DNA of 64,000 nucleotides from Jeotgalibacillus marinus (GTDB taxonomy: Bacteria > Bacillota > Bacilli > Bacillales > Jeotgalibacillaceae): positions 1-64,000 of the forward strand of contig NZ_JBFMIA010000006.1 of assembly GCF_040801915.1 (NCBI RefSeq), written 5' to 3'. The translations under genes and the position numbers were made by a program. The notes below the pieces were generated by a model. The model was not told where the DNA came from. It did not search any database and saw only the letters and a list, made by a program, of their open reading frames with translations. Every line of letters starts with the position of its first letter. Within the stretch, counting starts at the first letter, position 1. This document shows, piece after piece, positions 53,966 through 62,418 of this stretch.

Positions 53966-54064
53966 ACTTCGATATCATCCTTGCAAGCTTCGATAACCAC
54001 GACATAAACTTCGATACCGTATTCACAAACTTCGATAACTACGTATCAAACTTCGATAACAAAC
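53966..54064. repeat. Five tandem copies of a 21-bp unit with core TTCGATA
   Basis: TTCGATA occurs at 53968, 53989, 54010, 54031 and 54052, exactly 21 bases apart. Bases flanking the core are partly kept (AACTTCGATAAC in the last copies), the rest varies. In one frame the array would encode heptapeptides of the form xNFDNxx, but no ribosome site precedes it. It lies between the dgkB terminator and the convergent Nudix terminator. Confidence 0.9.
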
Positions 54065-54067
54065 CAC

Positions 54068-54098
54068 ACAAAAAAGCTAGCAACAAAGCTAGCTTTCG
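54068..54098 (-). terminator. Terminator of the Nudix gene
   Basis: AAAGCTAGC (54073-54081) pairs perfectly with GCTAGCTTT (54088-54096); on the minus strand it continues into TTTTTTG. Confidence 0.85.
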
Positions 54099-54105
54099 CA
54101 CAATA

Positions 54106-54546
54106 CTATAACCAATCTACCGCATTATCTTGATTCGCAGCTAAATGAGTCGCCTCGTCAATTGGTGCCCATTGAAACTTAAAATGGAGTCCACCATCTT
54201 CCCCATCTCCATCAACAATGTGTTCCCATTCATCAGCTGTATCAGCTGTTACTTCTAAATGAAAGAAGTTCCGCTCATAATATTTCGCTCGATCCTCTGA
54301 GTAGTACATGTGTTTGTGAAGCTTTCCTTGAAGGTGAAGTTCCTCTCGCTTTAATCCGCTCTCCTCTTCCACTTCTCTATAAAGAGCGTCAATAAGAAGC
54401 TCAGAGTCTTCGACGGTTCCACCTGGTACTTGGAGTCCGGCTTCAGGGTGCTCGCAATGTTTAAAAACAAGCAACTCCTTTTGGTCGTTGTGCTCGCGTG
54501 TGATGTACGCCAGCACTTTTCTTTTAACGATTGGTGCATGTCCCAT
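54106..54546 (-). CDS. Nudix hydrolase
   Basis: A 146-residue hydrolase of nucleoside diphosphate derivatives; the substrate is unknown. A complete Nudix box is present from about residue 42: G-x5-E-x7-REVEEESGL (GGTVEDSE ... REVEEESGL). The C-terminal part is acidic (DGDGEDGG). AAGGAGG lies before the ATG. Single gene, convergent with dgkB and divergent from rlmCD. Confidence 0.88.
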   Translation of the reverse strand: MGHAPIVKRKVLAYITREHNDQKELLVFKHCEHPEAGLQVPGGTVEDSELLIDALYREVEEESGLKREELHLQGKLHKHMYYSEDRAKYYERNFFHLEVTADTADEWEHIVDGDGEDGGLHFKFQWAPIDEATHLAANQDNAVDWL

Positions 54547-54775
54547 CCGTTGGTCCTCCTTCCGTTAGAATATTTAGAATTAAGAGAATAGTTTCTTTAG
54601 TTTACATAGTTCTATTGGATTAATCAACCTTTTTTTAAGAATTATATTGAGTGAATTAGGTTTCCCCGTTTCCATTAAACGTATACTCTACGCTTTCAAA
54701 TCGCAGAAACGATCATAGTATGCTACAATGAACACCGATATTATGGACGTGATTTTAACGTAAAGGAAGATAAAA

Positions 54776-56164
54776 ATGGCTAAAAAGCACGGGGGAGCAC
54801 TCCCTGTTAAGAAGAACGATCTGATACAACTAACCATAGAAGATTTAACACATGAAGGGCATGGTGTCGGAAAAGTAGATGGCTATCCATTGTTTATTCC
54901 AAACGCATTGCCGGGTGAAAAAATAAATGTAAAAGTAATAAAAACCTCCAAGAATTATGGGTTCGGCCGTTTGATGGAATGGCATGAAAAAAGCCCAAAT
55001 CGCGTAGAACCACCTTGTCCAGTCTACGATCGCTGCGGCGGTTGCCAACTACAGCATCTAAGCTACGATGGACAGCTTGCAGCAAAACAAAAACAAGTAC
55101 AAGATGTGATGGCCCGAATCGGTAAGTTGCCTCATGTACCTGTTCACCCAACGATGGGCATGGAAGAACCTTGGCGTTACCGTAACAAAAGTCAAGTTCC
55201 ACTAGGCATGAGTAACGGCAGCGTAATCGCTGGCTTTTATGCGAAAAGAAGCCATGAAATCGTCGATGTGAATCATTGCATCATTCAAGAAAAAGTAAGT
55301 GATGAAGTCATGTCACTTGTTAAACAAAAAGCGAATGAACTTGGCATTCAGCCATATGATGAAACTCACCATAAAGGTGTGTTGCGTCATGTCGTTATTC
55401 GCTACGGACGTACAACAGGCGAAGTGATGGTTATCCTTGTTACTCGAACGAATGACGTACCACATATGATGGAGTTAATCGACGTTCTTAAAGAAAACAT
55501 TAAAGGCTTAACATCCATCATTCACAATGTTAATAAACAGAAAACAAATGTGATTATGGGTGAGAAGACTACGACTTTGTGGGGAAGAGATGTCATTTAT
55601 GATTCAATCGGCGACATTCGCTTCGCTATTTCCGCAAGAAGCTTTTATCAAGTGAACCCAGTGCAAACAGAAGTCCTTTATAAAAAAGCGCTGGAATATA
55701 CACAACTAACAGGAGAAGAATCAGTCGTAGACGCCTATTGTGGCATCGGCACCATCTCACTTTTCCTCGCCCAAAAAGCCAAGAAAGTATATGGCGTTGA
55801 AATTGTAGAGCAAGCAATAGAAGACGCGAAGCAAAATGCCGAATTAAATGGCATCGATAACGCTGAATTCGAAGCGGGACCAGCAGAAGTCGTCATCCCT
55901 AAATGGCACAAAGAAGGCAAAAAAGCAGACGTCATCGTCGTCGACCCACCACGAAAAGGCTGTGACGAAGCCCTGTTGGCTACAATTCTAGCCATGAAAC
56001 CAAAGCGAGTAGTATATGTATCATGCAACCCTGGAACGTTGGCACGTGACTTGCGTGTGCTTGAAGAAGGTGGGTATGAAACGGTTGAAGTTCAGCCAGT
56101 GGATATGTTTCCGCAGACGAGTCACGTGGAGTGTGTGGCGCAGATCGTTTTAAAAAATGATTGA
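54776..56164 (+). CDS. rlmCD: 23S rRNA (uracil-5-)-methyltransferase RlmCD
   Basis: SAM-dependent RumA/TrmA-family enzyme of 462 residues that in B. subtilis methylates U747 and U1939 of 23S rRNA. It has an N-terminal TRAM domain (about 10-68) and Fe-S cysteines in CPVYDRCGGCQLQH. The SAM region is DAYCGIGTISLFLA, followed by VDPPRKGCD and the catalytic VSCNPGTLARDL. AAGGAAG precedes the ATG. A terminator lies about 140 bases downstream. Confidence 0.93.
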   Translation: MAKKHGGALPVKKNDLIQLTIEDLTHEGHGVGKVDGYPLFIPNALPGEKINVKVIKTSKNYGFGRLMEWHEKSPNRVEPPCPVYDRCGGCQLQHLSYDGQLAAKQKQVQDVMARIGKLPHVPVHPTMGMEEPWRYRNKSQVPLGMSNGSVIAGFYAKRSHEIVDVNHCIIQEKVSDEVMSLVKQKANELGIQPYDETHHKGVLRHVVIRYGRTTGEVMVILVTRTNDVPHMMELIDVLKENIKGLTSIIHNVNKQKTNVIMGEKTTTLWGRDVIYDSIGDIRFAISARSFYQVNPVQTEVLYKKALEYTQLTGEESVVDAYCGIGTISLFLAQKAKKVYGVEIVEQAIEDAKQNAELNGIDNAEFEAGPAEVVIPKWHKEGKKADVIVVDPPRKGCDEALLATILAMKPKRVVYVSCNPGTLARDLRVLEEGGYETVEVQPVDMFPQTSHVECVAQIVLKND

Positions 56165-56305
56165 TGGGATTAATGCCTCTCAAAAATTAAAATTTAGGAA
56201 CTTATTATTATGTTCTATGATGGAGTAGAACTTTACCTATGATCTTTAAATCTCTAGTTGTGTCGAAAGAGTACTCCTTACTCCCGCACAAAGATTAGTC
56301 ATCAT

Positions 56306-56339
56306 GAAGTCTGACATTAAAAGTCAGGCTTCTTTTTTA
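56306..56339 (+). terminator. Terminator after rlmCD
   Basis: GAAGTCTGAC (56306-56315) pairs with GTCAGGCTTC (56323-56332, one G-T pair), followed by TTTTTT. Confidence 0.8.
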
Positions 56340-56447
56340 TATCCATTAACTCCTATGACATCAAATCTAACCTGTAACCTCCTACATCAATAATTGTAAC
56401 TGTGAAACGTCTATACAAATAAATGTGACCGTGAACAAGGGATTCTA

Positions 56448-56475
56448 TTGATACATGTAGAATACTTGCTATAAG
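56448..56475 (+). promoter_or_regulatory. Promoter of the MerR-like gene
   Basis: TTGATA (56448-56453) and TATAAG (56470-56475) with a 16-base spacer, 28 bases upstream of the start codon. Confidence 0.55.
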
Positions 56476-56502
56476 AATATATGGTGAAAGGATGCGTGAT
56501 CA

Positions 56503-57042
56503 ATGAACGAAAAGAACAAGTGGTATAATGTTTTGGAAGCTGAAAAGGAAACCAAGATCCCTGATGCTACGATTCGGAGATACATACGTAACCACGGACA
56601 CCATTTAAATATAAGAAAACGTGGTAAAAGTTATTTAATTGCTCATGATTCGCTTTCGATCATTAACAAGATACGTGAACTATATGACGATGGAAAACAG
56701 TTGCATGACGTTGAAGATACACTCAGAATGATGAACGTTCCTATGAATATGACTGTAGATGATGGTGAAAAAGGTGTGACTGTTACCGTAAGTGAAACCC
56801 TGATACAGCTACAAAAAGGCATAACTGAAGCTAATAAGTACATGGCTGAACAAATGGAATTTAATCAGTCATTACTTGAGGCGATTAAAAAGCAACAAGA
56901 TTACATTGATACGAGAATGAAAGAACGCGATCAAAACCTTATGCAATCACTAAAAGAATCAACGGAAGCACGAAAAGAGATTGCTTCAGCTAGTGAAGAA
57001 AAGAAAGGTAGTATTTGGTCGCGAATGTTTAACAGACGATAA
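56503..57042 (+). CDS. MerR-like HTH and coiled-coil protein (DUF3967 type)
   Basis: A 179-residue protein with an N-terminal MerR-type winged helix (about 5-60, WYNVLEAEKETKIPDATIRR), a linker, and a long helical/coiled-coil region (about 95-165) ending in the basic motif SIWSRMFNRR, like the DUF3967 tail. Relatives occur on Bacillus plasmids, in phages and as chromosome-organising proteins (RacA has a similar layout). The role here is unknown; DNA binding is likely. A broken relative lies at 44290-44392. GGTGAAAGG lies before the ATG at a suboptimal distance. Confidence 0.75.
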   Translation: MNEKNKWYNVLEAEKETKIPDATIRRYIRNHGHHLNIRKRGKSYLIAHDSLSIINKIRELYDDGKQLHDVEDTLRMMNVPMNMTVDDGEKGVTVTVSETLIQLQKGITEANKYMAEQMEFNQSLLEAIKKQQDYIDTRMKERDQNLMQSLKESTEARKEIASASEEKKGSIWSRMFNRR

Positions 57043-57108
57043 TGACTGTTTAGAAGTAGAGGAACGGAAATTTTTCATTAAAAAGCAAGCTATATATTAA
57101 GAGGACCT

Positions 57109-57140
57109 CTAAGCCGTGGGTACATTCCTACGGTTTTTAT
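57109..57140 (+). terminator. Terminator after the MerR-like gene
   Basis: AAGCCGTGGG (57111-57120) pairs with CCTACGGTTT (57127-57136) with two G-T pairs, followed by TTATTTT. Confidence 0.7.
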
Positions 57141-57739
57141 TTTATTATTTCTAAGCTTATAAACCACTACCTGATCTCGGTGTTCGTTAAGATAATGATT
57201 ACTTTTCATATTTCAACGAACGACTGAACCTTAATCAAGGCCACTTCGTTAAACTAATCGTTAATTATGTAGTTGTTTCAAGATAATATGGATGATGCAA
57301 GACATATCATAGGGATTAATGACGAAATCAATAAGAATTTGGAAGAGATCGCCGAGACTTAGTTATTAGCTATTAAATACCAATTTAGTAAATGTCGAAA
57401 ATGCACCTGTTAATTAACTAAATATGGAATAATTCGTCATACTGCTGTCATATTTGTAAAAGGTTTTGCTGTCTAAAAACTTGTCAACACTAAAATAGCA
57501 GTAATAATATGAAAAGACTAATAAAACTACTAAATAATCATGTATTATCCTATATAGGAAAAATAATGGTAAACCCATTGAAGTCAATGGGTTTGCCATT
57601 TAATTTTGTCTAAATCTAACAATCTTACTGTGATAGAAACGAAGGTTGCACTTTATCCATTTTTAACCACGTTTATGACAAAAAAAGAATGATAGGATGA
57701 GTGTGTCGAAGAGACAACAACTAACGAGGAGGAGTTAAC
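57141..57739. other. Gene-free stretch before the CAP-domain gene
   Basis: About 600 bases with no gene that I can support. A short frame at 57289-57360 (MDDARHIIGINDEINKNLEE) may be a remnant. A strong hairpin lies at 57566-57599. Confidence 0.45.
57566..57599. terminator. Strong hairpin, possible bidirectional terminator
   Basis: ATGGTAAACCCATTG pairs with CAATGGGTTTGCCAT over 15 base pairs with one G-T pair and a 4-base loop. AT-rich flanks follow on both sides (TTAATTTT on the plus strand), but the T run is imperfect and no gene ends just before it. Confidence 0.5.
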
Positions 57740-58504
57740 ATGAAAGGTAAATCACTTATTATTTCAGGAGCTGTGGCGATTGCACTTCTAGTCGCTCCAA
57801 CAACAACTCAAGGAGCAACTCCAGATTCTAAAAAAGAGATTCAAAAGCAGCAAGACATAGAATGGATGATTAAATGTCTTGATGAGAATAATCTATCTTT
57901 ACAAGGATCTAAACTTAATAGTGAGGAAATTTTAGCTCAATTTAAAAAAGGGAACATCGATCTTTCTACTATAAAAGAAAACAAAGCTCAAGCAACACCT
58001 CAAAAACAAGAGCAACCAGTTGAAAAACCACAAGTAGAAAAGCCTGAATCACAAGATGTCGCTCAACCATCAAAGGAACAAGAAGCAACACCTAACAAAT
58101 CAAATGAACAAGAAGATGCATCAGACGTATCAAGCTTTGAACAACAAGTAGTTGACTTGACGAATGCTGAAAGAAGTAAAGAAGGTTTAGCACCACTTCA
58201 ACTAGATGTTGAATTAAGCAAAGTGGCAAAAGACAAATCAAAAGATATGCAACAAAATCAATATTTCGATCATAATAGTCCAACTCACGGTTCCCCATTT
58301 GATATGATGAAAGAATACGGAGTAAGTTACAAAAGCGCTGGAGAAAACATTGCTATGGGACAAGGTTCACCAGAAGAAGTTGTTCAAGCATGGATGAACA
58401 GTGAAGGACACCGTAAAAACATCATGAGTTCATCGTACACTCATATTGGTGTCGGCCATATTAAAGAAGGAAACTACTGGACACAAATGTTCATTGAAAA
58501 GTAA
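57740..58504 (+). CDS. Secreted CAP/SCP-domain protein (YkwD type)
   Basis: A 254-residue exported protein. The signal peptide (1-25) ends at TQGA. A Lys/Gln/Glu/Pro-rich linker spans about 70-130, and a CAP domain about 132-254. The CAP signatures are LTNAERSKEGLAPL, SKDMQQNQYFDHNSPTHGS, YKSAGENIAMG and VVQAWMNSEGHRKNIMSSSY, with the cavity His and Glu residues kept. YkwD-like proteins of Bacillus are cell-wall associated and of unknown activity. GAGGAGGAG precedes the ATG. Monocistronic. Confidence 0.9.
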   Translation: MKGKSLIISGAVAIALLVAPTTTQGATPDSKKEIQKQQDIEWMIKCLDENNLSLQGSKLNSEEILAQFKKGNIDLSTIKENKAQATPQKQEQPVEKPQVEKPESQDVAQPSKEQEATPNKSNEQEDASDVSSFEQQVVDLTNAERSKEGLAPLQLDVELSKVAKDKSKDMQQNQYFDHNSPTHGSPFDMMKEYGVSYKSAGENIAMGQGSPEEVVQAWMNSEGHRKNIMSSSYTHIGVGHIKEGNYWTQMFIEK

Positions 58505-58514
58505 TTTAAACAAT

Positions 58515-58547
58515 AGAAGCTAGTCGCAAATGCGACTAGCTTTTTTT
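58515..58547 (+). terminator. Terminator after the CAP-domain gene
   Basis: AAGCTAGTCGC pairs perfectly with GCGACTAGCTT and is followed by a T run. Confidence 0.92.
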
Positions 58548-58741
58548 GGTGCGCTAAGTATGTTCATCAACTTACATCTTTTGGATACCTTTTACCTTTA
58601 CAAGAAGATATGATTAGATTAGAAAATAGAAATAATACGTTGCTTGTGTAACCATCAAAAGGTTATAACCAACTGTAAACAGAAACAGAAAGTAATTACA
58701 TAATAAGTTTTGGAAACCTTTTAAGAATAGGGGCGTATATA

Positions 58742-59061
58742 ATGACAGTTGAAAAAGTATATAACAAACTAGTAAGAGATAACATACCGCAAATTGTTAG
58801 ACAGAACAAGAGCCAATTACTTACGTAGCTACGGAAGAAGAAGTTAAGCCTATGTTATTGCATAAATTAATAGAGGAATTAGAAGAATTTAAAGCTACGC
58901 CTAACGAAGAAGAGTTAGCTGATATACTGGAAGTTATTGATGGGATAGTACACGCATACAATTTTGACATGGATAAAATATTAGCGTTAAAAGCTCAAAA
59001 AAAAGAAGAGCGTGGTGGATTTATAGAACGTATTCTTTTAGAAAAGGTAATACAAAAATGA
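58742..59061 (+). pseudogene. Frameshifted phosphoribosyl-ATP pyrophosphohydrolase-like (MazG fold) gene
   Basis: The frame from the ATG at 58742 reads VEKVYNKLVRDNIPQIV, then hits a stop at about 58827. The next frame continues with ITYVATEEEVKPMLLHKL, IEELEEFKA, EEELADILEVIDGIVHA and KKEERGGFIERILLEKV, the core of a small MazG-like nucleotide pyrophosphohydrolase with the EExxE...ExxD metal pattern. A single frameshift between about 58795 and 58825 separates the halves. AGGGG precedes the ATG. It may be inactive or the result of a sequencing error; an internal start at 58852 would keep only the helical core. Confidence 0.75.
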
Positions 59062-59164
59062 GGGGAATAAGCGATTAGATGAGACAATTTTAATTAAATG
59101 ACATAGCCTTTGAAGGGCTAAGGTTCATTTTAACCTCGTAGTTAAATTTTAATAAAGGGAGATG

Positions 59165-59908
59165 ATGAACATCAGAACTGGAAATCCAACATTAAAAAAC
59201 ACCACCTTTGACCGTTTTCGTGGACAAGGGTTAGAAAACGGTATGACGATTCAAGGTACAGTGAATAAAACCTTGCTGCTTTTATTATTTTTGATGATAA
59301 CGAGCATCTATTCATGGAACACTTTTTCCGCTAATCCAAGCGGTGCTTCTCTATTAATGATCGGAGGCGCTATTGGTGGGTTTGTTGTCGGATTAGTTAC
59401 CATTTTTATTCCGAAAATTTCACCTATCACCGCTCCTATTTATGCGTTGCTACAAGGGTGTTTTATTGGGGCTATTTCAGCCTACTATAACACCGAGTTT
59501 GAGGGGATTGTTATCCAAGCCATCTTACTTACCTTTGGTACACTGTTTAGCTTATTGCTTGCCTATAAATCAGGATGGATCAAGGTCACACAAAAATTCA
59601 GACTCGGGATCTTCGCCGCAACTGGTGCAATCTTTGTCGTTTATTTAATCTCATTTATTGGTCGTTTTTTTGGTTTTACAGTCCCTCATCTTCATGAGGC
59701 AACGCCCATCGGTATTTTAATTAGTGTAGTGATTGTTATCATTGCTGCGCTAAATTTGGTGTTGGATTTTGATTACATTGACACGGGAGCCAAACAAAAC
59801 GTGCCGAAATATTTTGAGTGGTATGCGGGATTTGGGTTAATGGTGACCCTCATTTGGTTATACATTGAAATCCTTCGTTTGTTAGCAAAAATACGAAGTA
59901 GAAAATAA
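59165..59908 (+). CDS. Bax inhibitor-1/YccA-like membrane protein
   Basis: An integral membrane protein of 247 residues with seven predicted helices. The N-terminus RTGNPTLKNTTFDRF and the region VNKTLLLLLFLMITSIYSW and later VLDFDYIDTGAKQN fit the bacterial Bax inhibitor-1 group (BaxI_1, large YccA-like). The function in bacteria is unclear. Two adjacent ATG codons follow AAAGGGAG; the second at 59165 has the better spacing. Confidence 0.82.
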   Translation: MNIRTGNPTLKNTTFDRFRGQGLENGMTIQGTVNKTLLLLLFLMITSIYSWNTFSANPSGASLLMIGGAIGGFVVGLVTIFIPKISPITAPIYALLQGCFIGAISAYYNTEFEGIVIQAILLTFGTLFSLLLAYKSGWIKVTQKFRLGIFAATGAIFVVYLISFIGRFFGFTVPHLHEATPIGILISVVIVIIAALNLVLDFDYIDTGAKQNVPKYFEWYAGFGLMVTLIWLYIEILRLLAKIRSRK

Positions 59909-59943
59909 TTTTAAGTTAAAAGATAGCAGAAGGAGATGTATGG

Positions 59944-60147
59944 ATGAAGTTTGGAATGCGGAAGCCAAGCTTGAAAAAGAGAGTTTCGGCTAGAACGAGT
60001 ATAAAGCGACAAGTCGTTCATCGAGCTGGTTTGAAGATGCCAAGAGGGTACGGATGGGTTAGAAATCCTAAAAAGTATGCCCACAACAAAGTGTATCAGA
60101 AAACAACGTTTGATATTTTTAAGCTAATTAAAAAGTTGTTTAAATAA
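59944..60147 (+). CDS. Small basic protein of unknown function
   Basis: A 67-residue, strongly basic protein: MKFGMRKPSLKKRVSARTS, then MPRGYGWVRNPKKYAHNKVY and a C-terminal KLIKKLFK. Similar small basic proteins recur in Bacillus and related genomes; function unknown. AAGGAGATG lies before the ATG. It follows the Bax-inhibitor-like gene by 35 bases in the same direction and may be co-transcribed. Confidence 0.7.
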   Translation: MKFGMRKPSLKKRVSARTSIKRQVVHRAGLKMPRGYGWVRNPKKYAHNKVYQKTTFDIFKLIKKLFK

Positions 60148-60354
60148 TATACAACATCAAATGAACCTTGCACGCTAAAAGGATTTCCTGAGAATAGGGG
60201 AGACTTTCTCTAGTCTAAGAGTTAGCTCTTGTCGACTAAGGAAGGTACTCCTTTTTTAGTTTTAGGCACCATGTGGATTAGATGTATGAAACTTATGTTA
60301 AAGTGTAGATATGTTAATAATTAAGGTTTGATTAGGTAAATAGGAGAGAGCGAG

Positions 60355-62244
60355 ATGGATGAAAAACAGTATAAACTACTAACCATATGTTTAAATGAGC
60401 CTCATAAAAAATTTTCCACACTTGAACTTTCAGAAGAACTTGACTGCTCTGAGAAAACAATCCGAAACTACTTTAAACAATTAGATGATTGGATGTCTGA
60501 GTACTCAAGCTGTCAGGTTATTCGTAAACCGAATCAAGGGATTTGGATAGAGGGCTCTGTTCAGAATATACAAGCGACGAAAAGATATTTAGAAAAACAC
60601 CGTCACCTTATTGTAGATCGAGAAAAAAGCAGAACGGATTTAATGAATATCTTGTTTAATGAAACTAAAAAGCAATCAATTAAGGATCTTTCTGAAAGAT
60701 TATTTAGGAATGCAGAAAGTATAAAAAAAGACATTGGTTCTCTTCAGCAGGAGTTAACCAAATATTATTTAGAAGTAGTCATTCGTCAGAAAGAAGGAAT
60801 ATCCATAGTAGGGAAGGAAGCGGATATTCGTGCTGCTTACGTACATTTCCTAATGGATATTTGGCATTCCGGTGGGTTACAATCCATCTTTGTTTTTATT
60901 TCTCAAAAGGATTATGAACTTGTATCTCATTATCTTTTGCAGTTACTGAGGGAAGAAAATGCACAGCTAACAGACGAAGCTCAAGTTCAATTCACTTTAA
61001 TCGTTCTTTATTCTATTAAGCGAATAAAGCAAAGAAAAAGATTATGCTCGTTGTTATATGAACAATCTAGTATGACTTTATCAACGACACGATTCTTTGA
61101 TCAAATCGAACGGACATTTACGTGTTCTTTAGATCATGAAGAAAGAAAATACTTATACTCTCTATTAACTCGGTCCAGGAAATTAAAAATGTCTAAAGAT
61201 GATAAGAGCATTTCCGTAGATGCTTATCATTTTACTAAGTGGCTTGTTAAAAGACTTTCAGACCGTTGTCTTATTCCTTATGATCAAGACACACAGTTAA
61301 TCAATCCTCTCTGTTCGCATATTGAGACAACGTTGACGCAAGGAGATCAATCTGTTTTTTCTTATAACCCGATGAAAGAAAAGGTTAAGAAAGAATACTA
61401 TTACACATATGATCAAATCTATTCTTTGTTAGAGGAAGAAGCCCCTGAGTATTTAAAGATTTTCACAGATAGTGAAGTGGCTTACCTGACTCTTTATTTC
61501 GAATCGTCTTATGAAAGGCTAAGGAAAACAGACGGCAAAAATAAACGAGTTGTATTAGCATGCGCTAGAGGGATGGGAACAAGCATGTTATTGCAAGCCA
61601 AATTGGAACGTAAATTTCATTCGCTACAAATTGTAAAAACGACTTCATTTTCACACTTAAGAAAAGTGATAGAAGAAGAAAATCCTGATTATGTTATTTG
61701 TACAAAAGAACCAGATAACCTGTCGATTCCTTACATTGTTCTTTCACCAGTTTTAGACAAAGACGAGGAACAAAAACTAATTAATTTTATGGACACTTTC
61801 CATGATCAGAAAGTGAAGTACCCTGTGATCAAACGAGTACTTTCATCTAAGACGATTTTTCCACACCAATCATTCTCTAGTCCAATTGAAGCGATAAAAT
61901 TTGCCTGTAGCGAGTTAGAAAAGAAAAAATTCGTTACTAAAGAATATGTCGAGACTGTTATCCAACGAGAAAAGCTATCCGCCACCACCTTTGAAAATGG
62001 TACGATGATTCCTCATGGAAGTGATAAAGAGGTGTTATCCTCTGTCATTTCAATTATTCATCTTTCAAATCCTATACTTTGGAATGATAAAAAGGTAAGT
62101 ATTTTATTTTTACTTGCTTTAAAGGGAGATGAAATAGAAAGACGTGAGCTGTTTCGAGAGTTGCTGTCAATTTGTGAAGACAAAAAGCTTCTTCAACACA
62201 TGAGGAACGTAGATAGTGCAAAGGAACTCTTGGACCTTTTGTGA
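60355..62244 (+). CDS. PRD-type PTS transcription activator (MtlR/ManR-like)
   Basis: A 629-residue regulator. It has N-terminal HTH domains (about 1-60, LELSEELDCSEKTIRNYFKQ, and 85-150), two PTS regulation domains (about 165-385), an EIIB-GatB-like domain (about 395-480, VVLACARGMGTSMLLQ with its cysteine), and a fructose-type EIIA domain (about 490-629, TTFENGTMIPHG with its histidine). Phosphorylation by HPr and the cognate EII controls such activators. It is 174 bases upstream of a fructose-family EIIBC gene and probably activates it. AGGAGAGAG precedes the ATG. The inducing sugar is not evident. Confidence 0.88.
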   Translation: MDEKQYKLLTICLNEPHKKFSTLELSEELDCSEKTIRNYFKQLDDWMSEYSSCQVIRKPNQGIWIEGSVQNIQATKRYLEKHRHLIVDREKSRTDLMNILFNETKKQSIKDLSERLFRNAESIKKDIGSLQQELTKYYLEVVIRQKEGISIVGKEADIRAAYVHFLMDIWHSGGLQSIFVFISQKDYELVSHYLLQLLREENAQLTDEAQVQFTLIVLYSIKRIKQRKRLCSLLYEQSSMTLSTTRFFDQIERTFTCSLDHEERKYLYSLLTRSRKLKMSKDDKSISVDAYHFTKWLVKRLSDRCLIPYDQDTQLINPLCSHIETTLTQGDQSVFSYNPMKEKVKKEYYYTYDQIYSLLEEEAPEYLKIFTDSEVAYLTLYFESSYERLRKTDGKNKRVVLACARGMGTSMLLQAKLERKFHSLQIVKTTSFSHLRKVIEEENPDYVICTKEPDNLSIPYIVLSPVLDKDEEQKLINFMDTFHDQKVKYPVIKRVLSSKTIFPHQSFSSPIEAIKFACSELEKKKFVTKEYVETVIQREKLSATTFENGTMIPHGSDKEVLSSVISIIHLSNPILWNDKKVSILFLLALKGDEIERRELFRELLSICEDKKLLQHMRNVDSAKELLDLL

Positions 62245-62295
62245 TGCGAATGTTTTTGGAGTTAAGCTGACTCATCACTTGATTGCTATGTTATT

Positions 62296-62310
62296 TTGAA
62301 AACGCTATCG
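62296..62310. promoter_or_regulatory. cre-like site before the PTS genes
   Basis: TTGAAAACGCTATCG matches the CcpA box consensus WTGNAARCGNWWWCA at 14 of 15 positions. It lies 109 bases upstream of the EIIBC start and just after the regulator gene. Carbon catabolite control is inferred. Confidence 0.55.
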
Positions 62311-62418
62311 ATTTTTGCCGTTTAATACGGTAATAAAACGAATTTATCTTCTTTCTTGTTATTGTATTCTAGATATATAGAAAACAGTAAATCATTAAGA
62401 AAGAGGATGGTGTCAATT

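Larger units (their letters stand above)
56165..56502. other. Intergenic region after rlmCD
   Basis: Holds the rlmCD terminator (56306-56339) and the promoter of the MerR-like gene (56448-56475). A near repeat (ACTGTGAAAC at 56399 and GACCGTGAAC at 56427) lies upstream of that promoter. No gene is recognised. Confidence 0.5.

Noticed and set aside
53966..54064. CRISPR array
   Set aside because: The repeats are contiguous 21-bp units with a 7-base fixed core and no spacers of regular unique sequence; there are no cas genes.
53914..54111. 65-codon gene covering the tandem repeats
   Set aside because: It would start at TTG without a ribosome site, just after a terminator; the open frame is a consequence of the 21-bp period.
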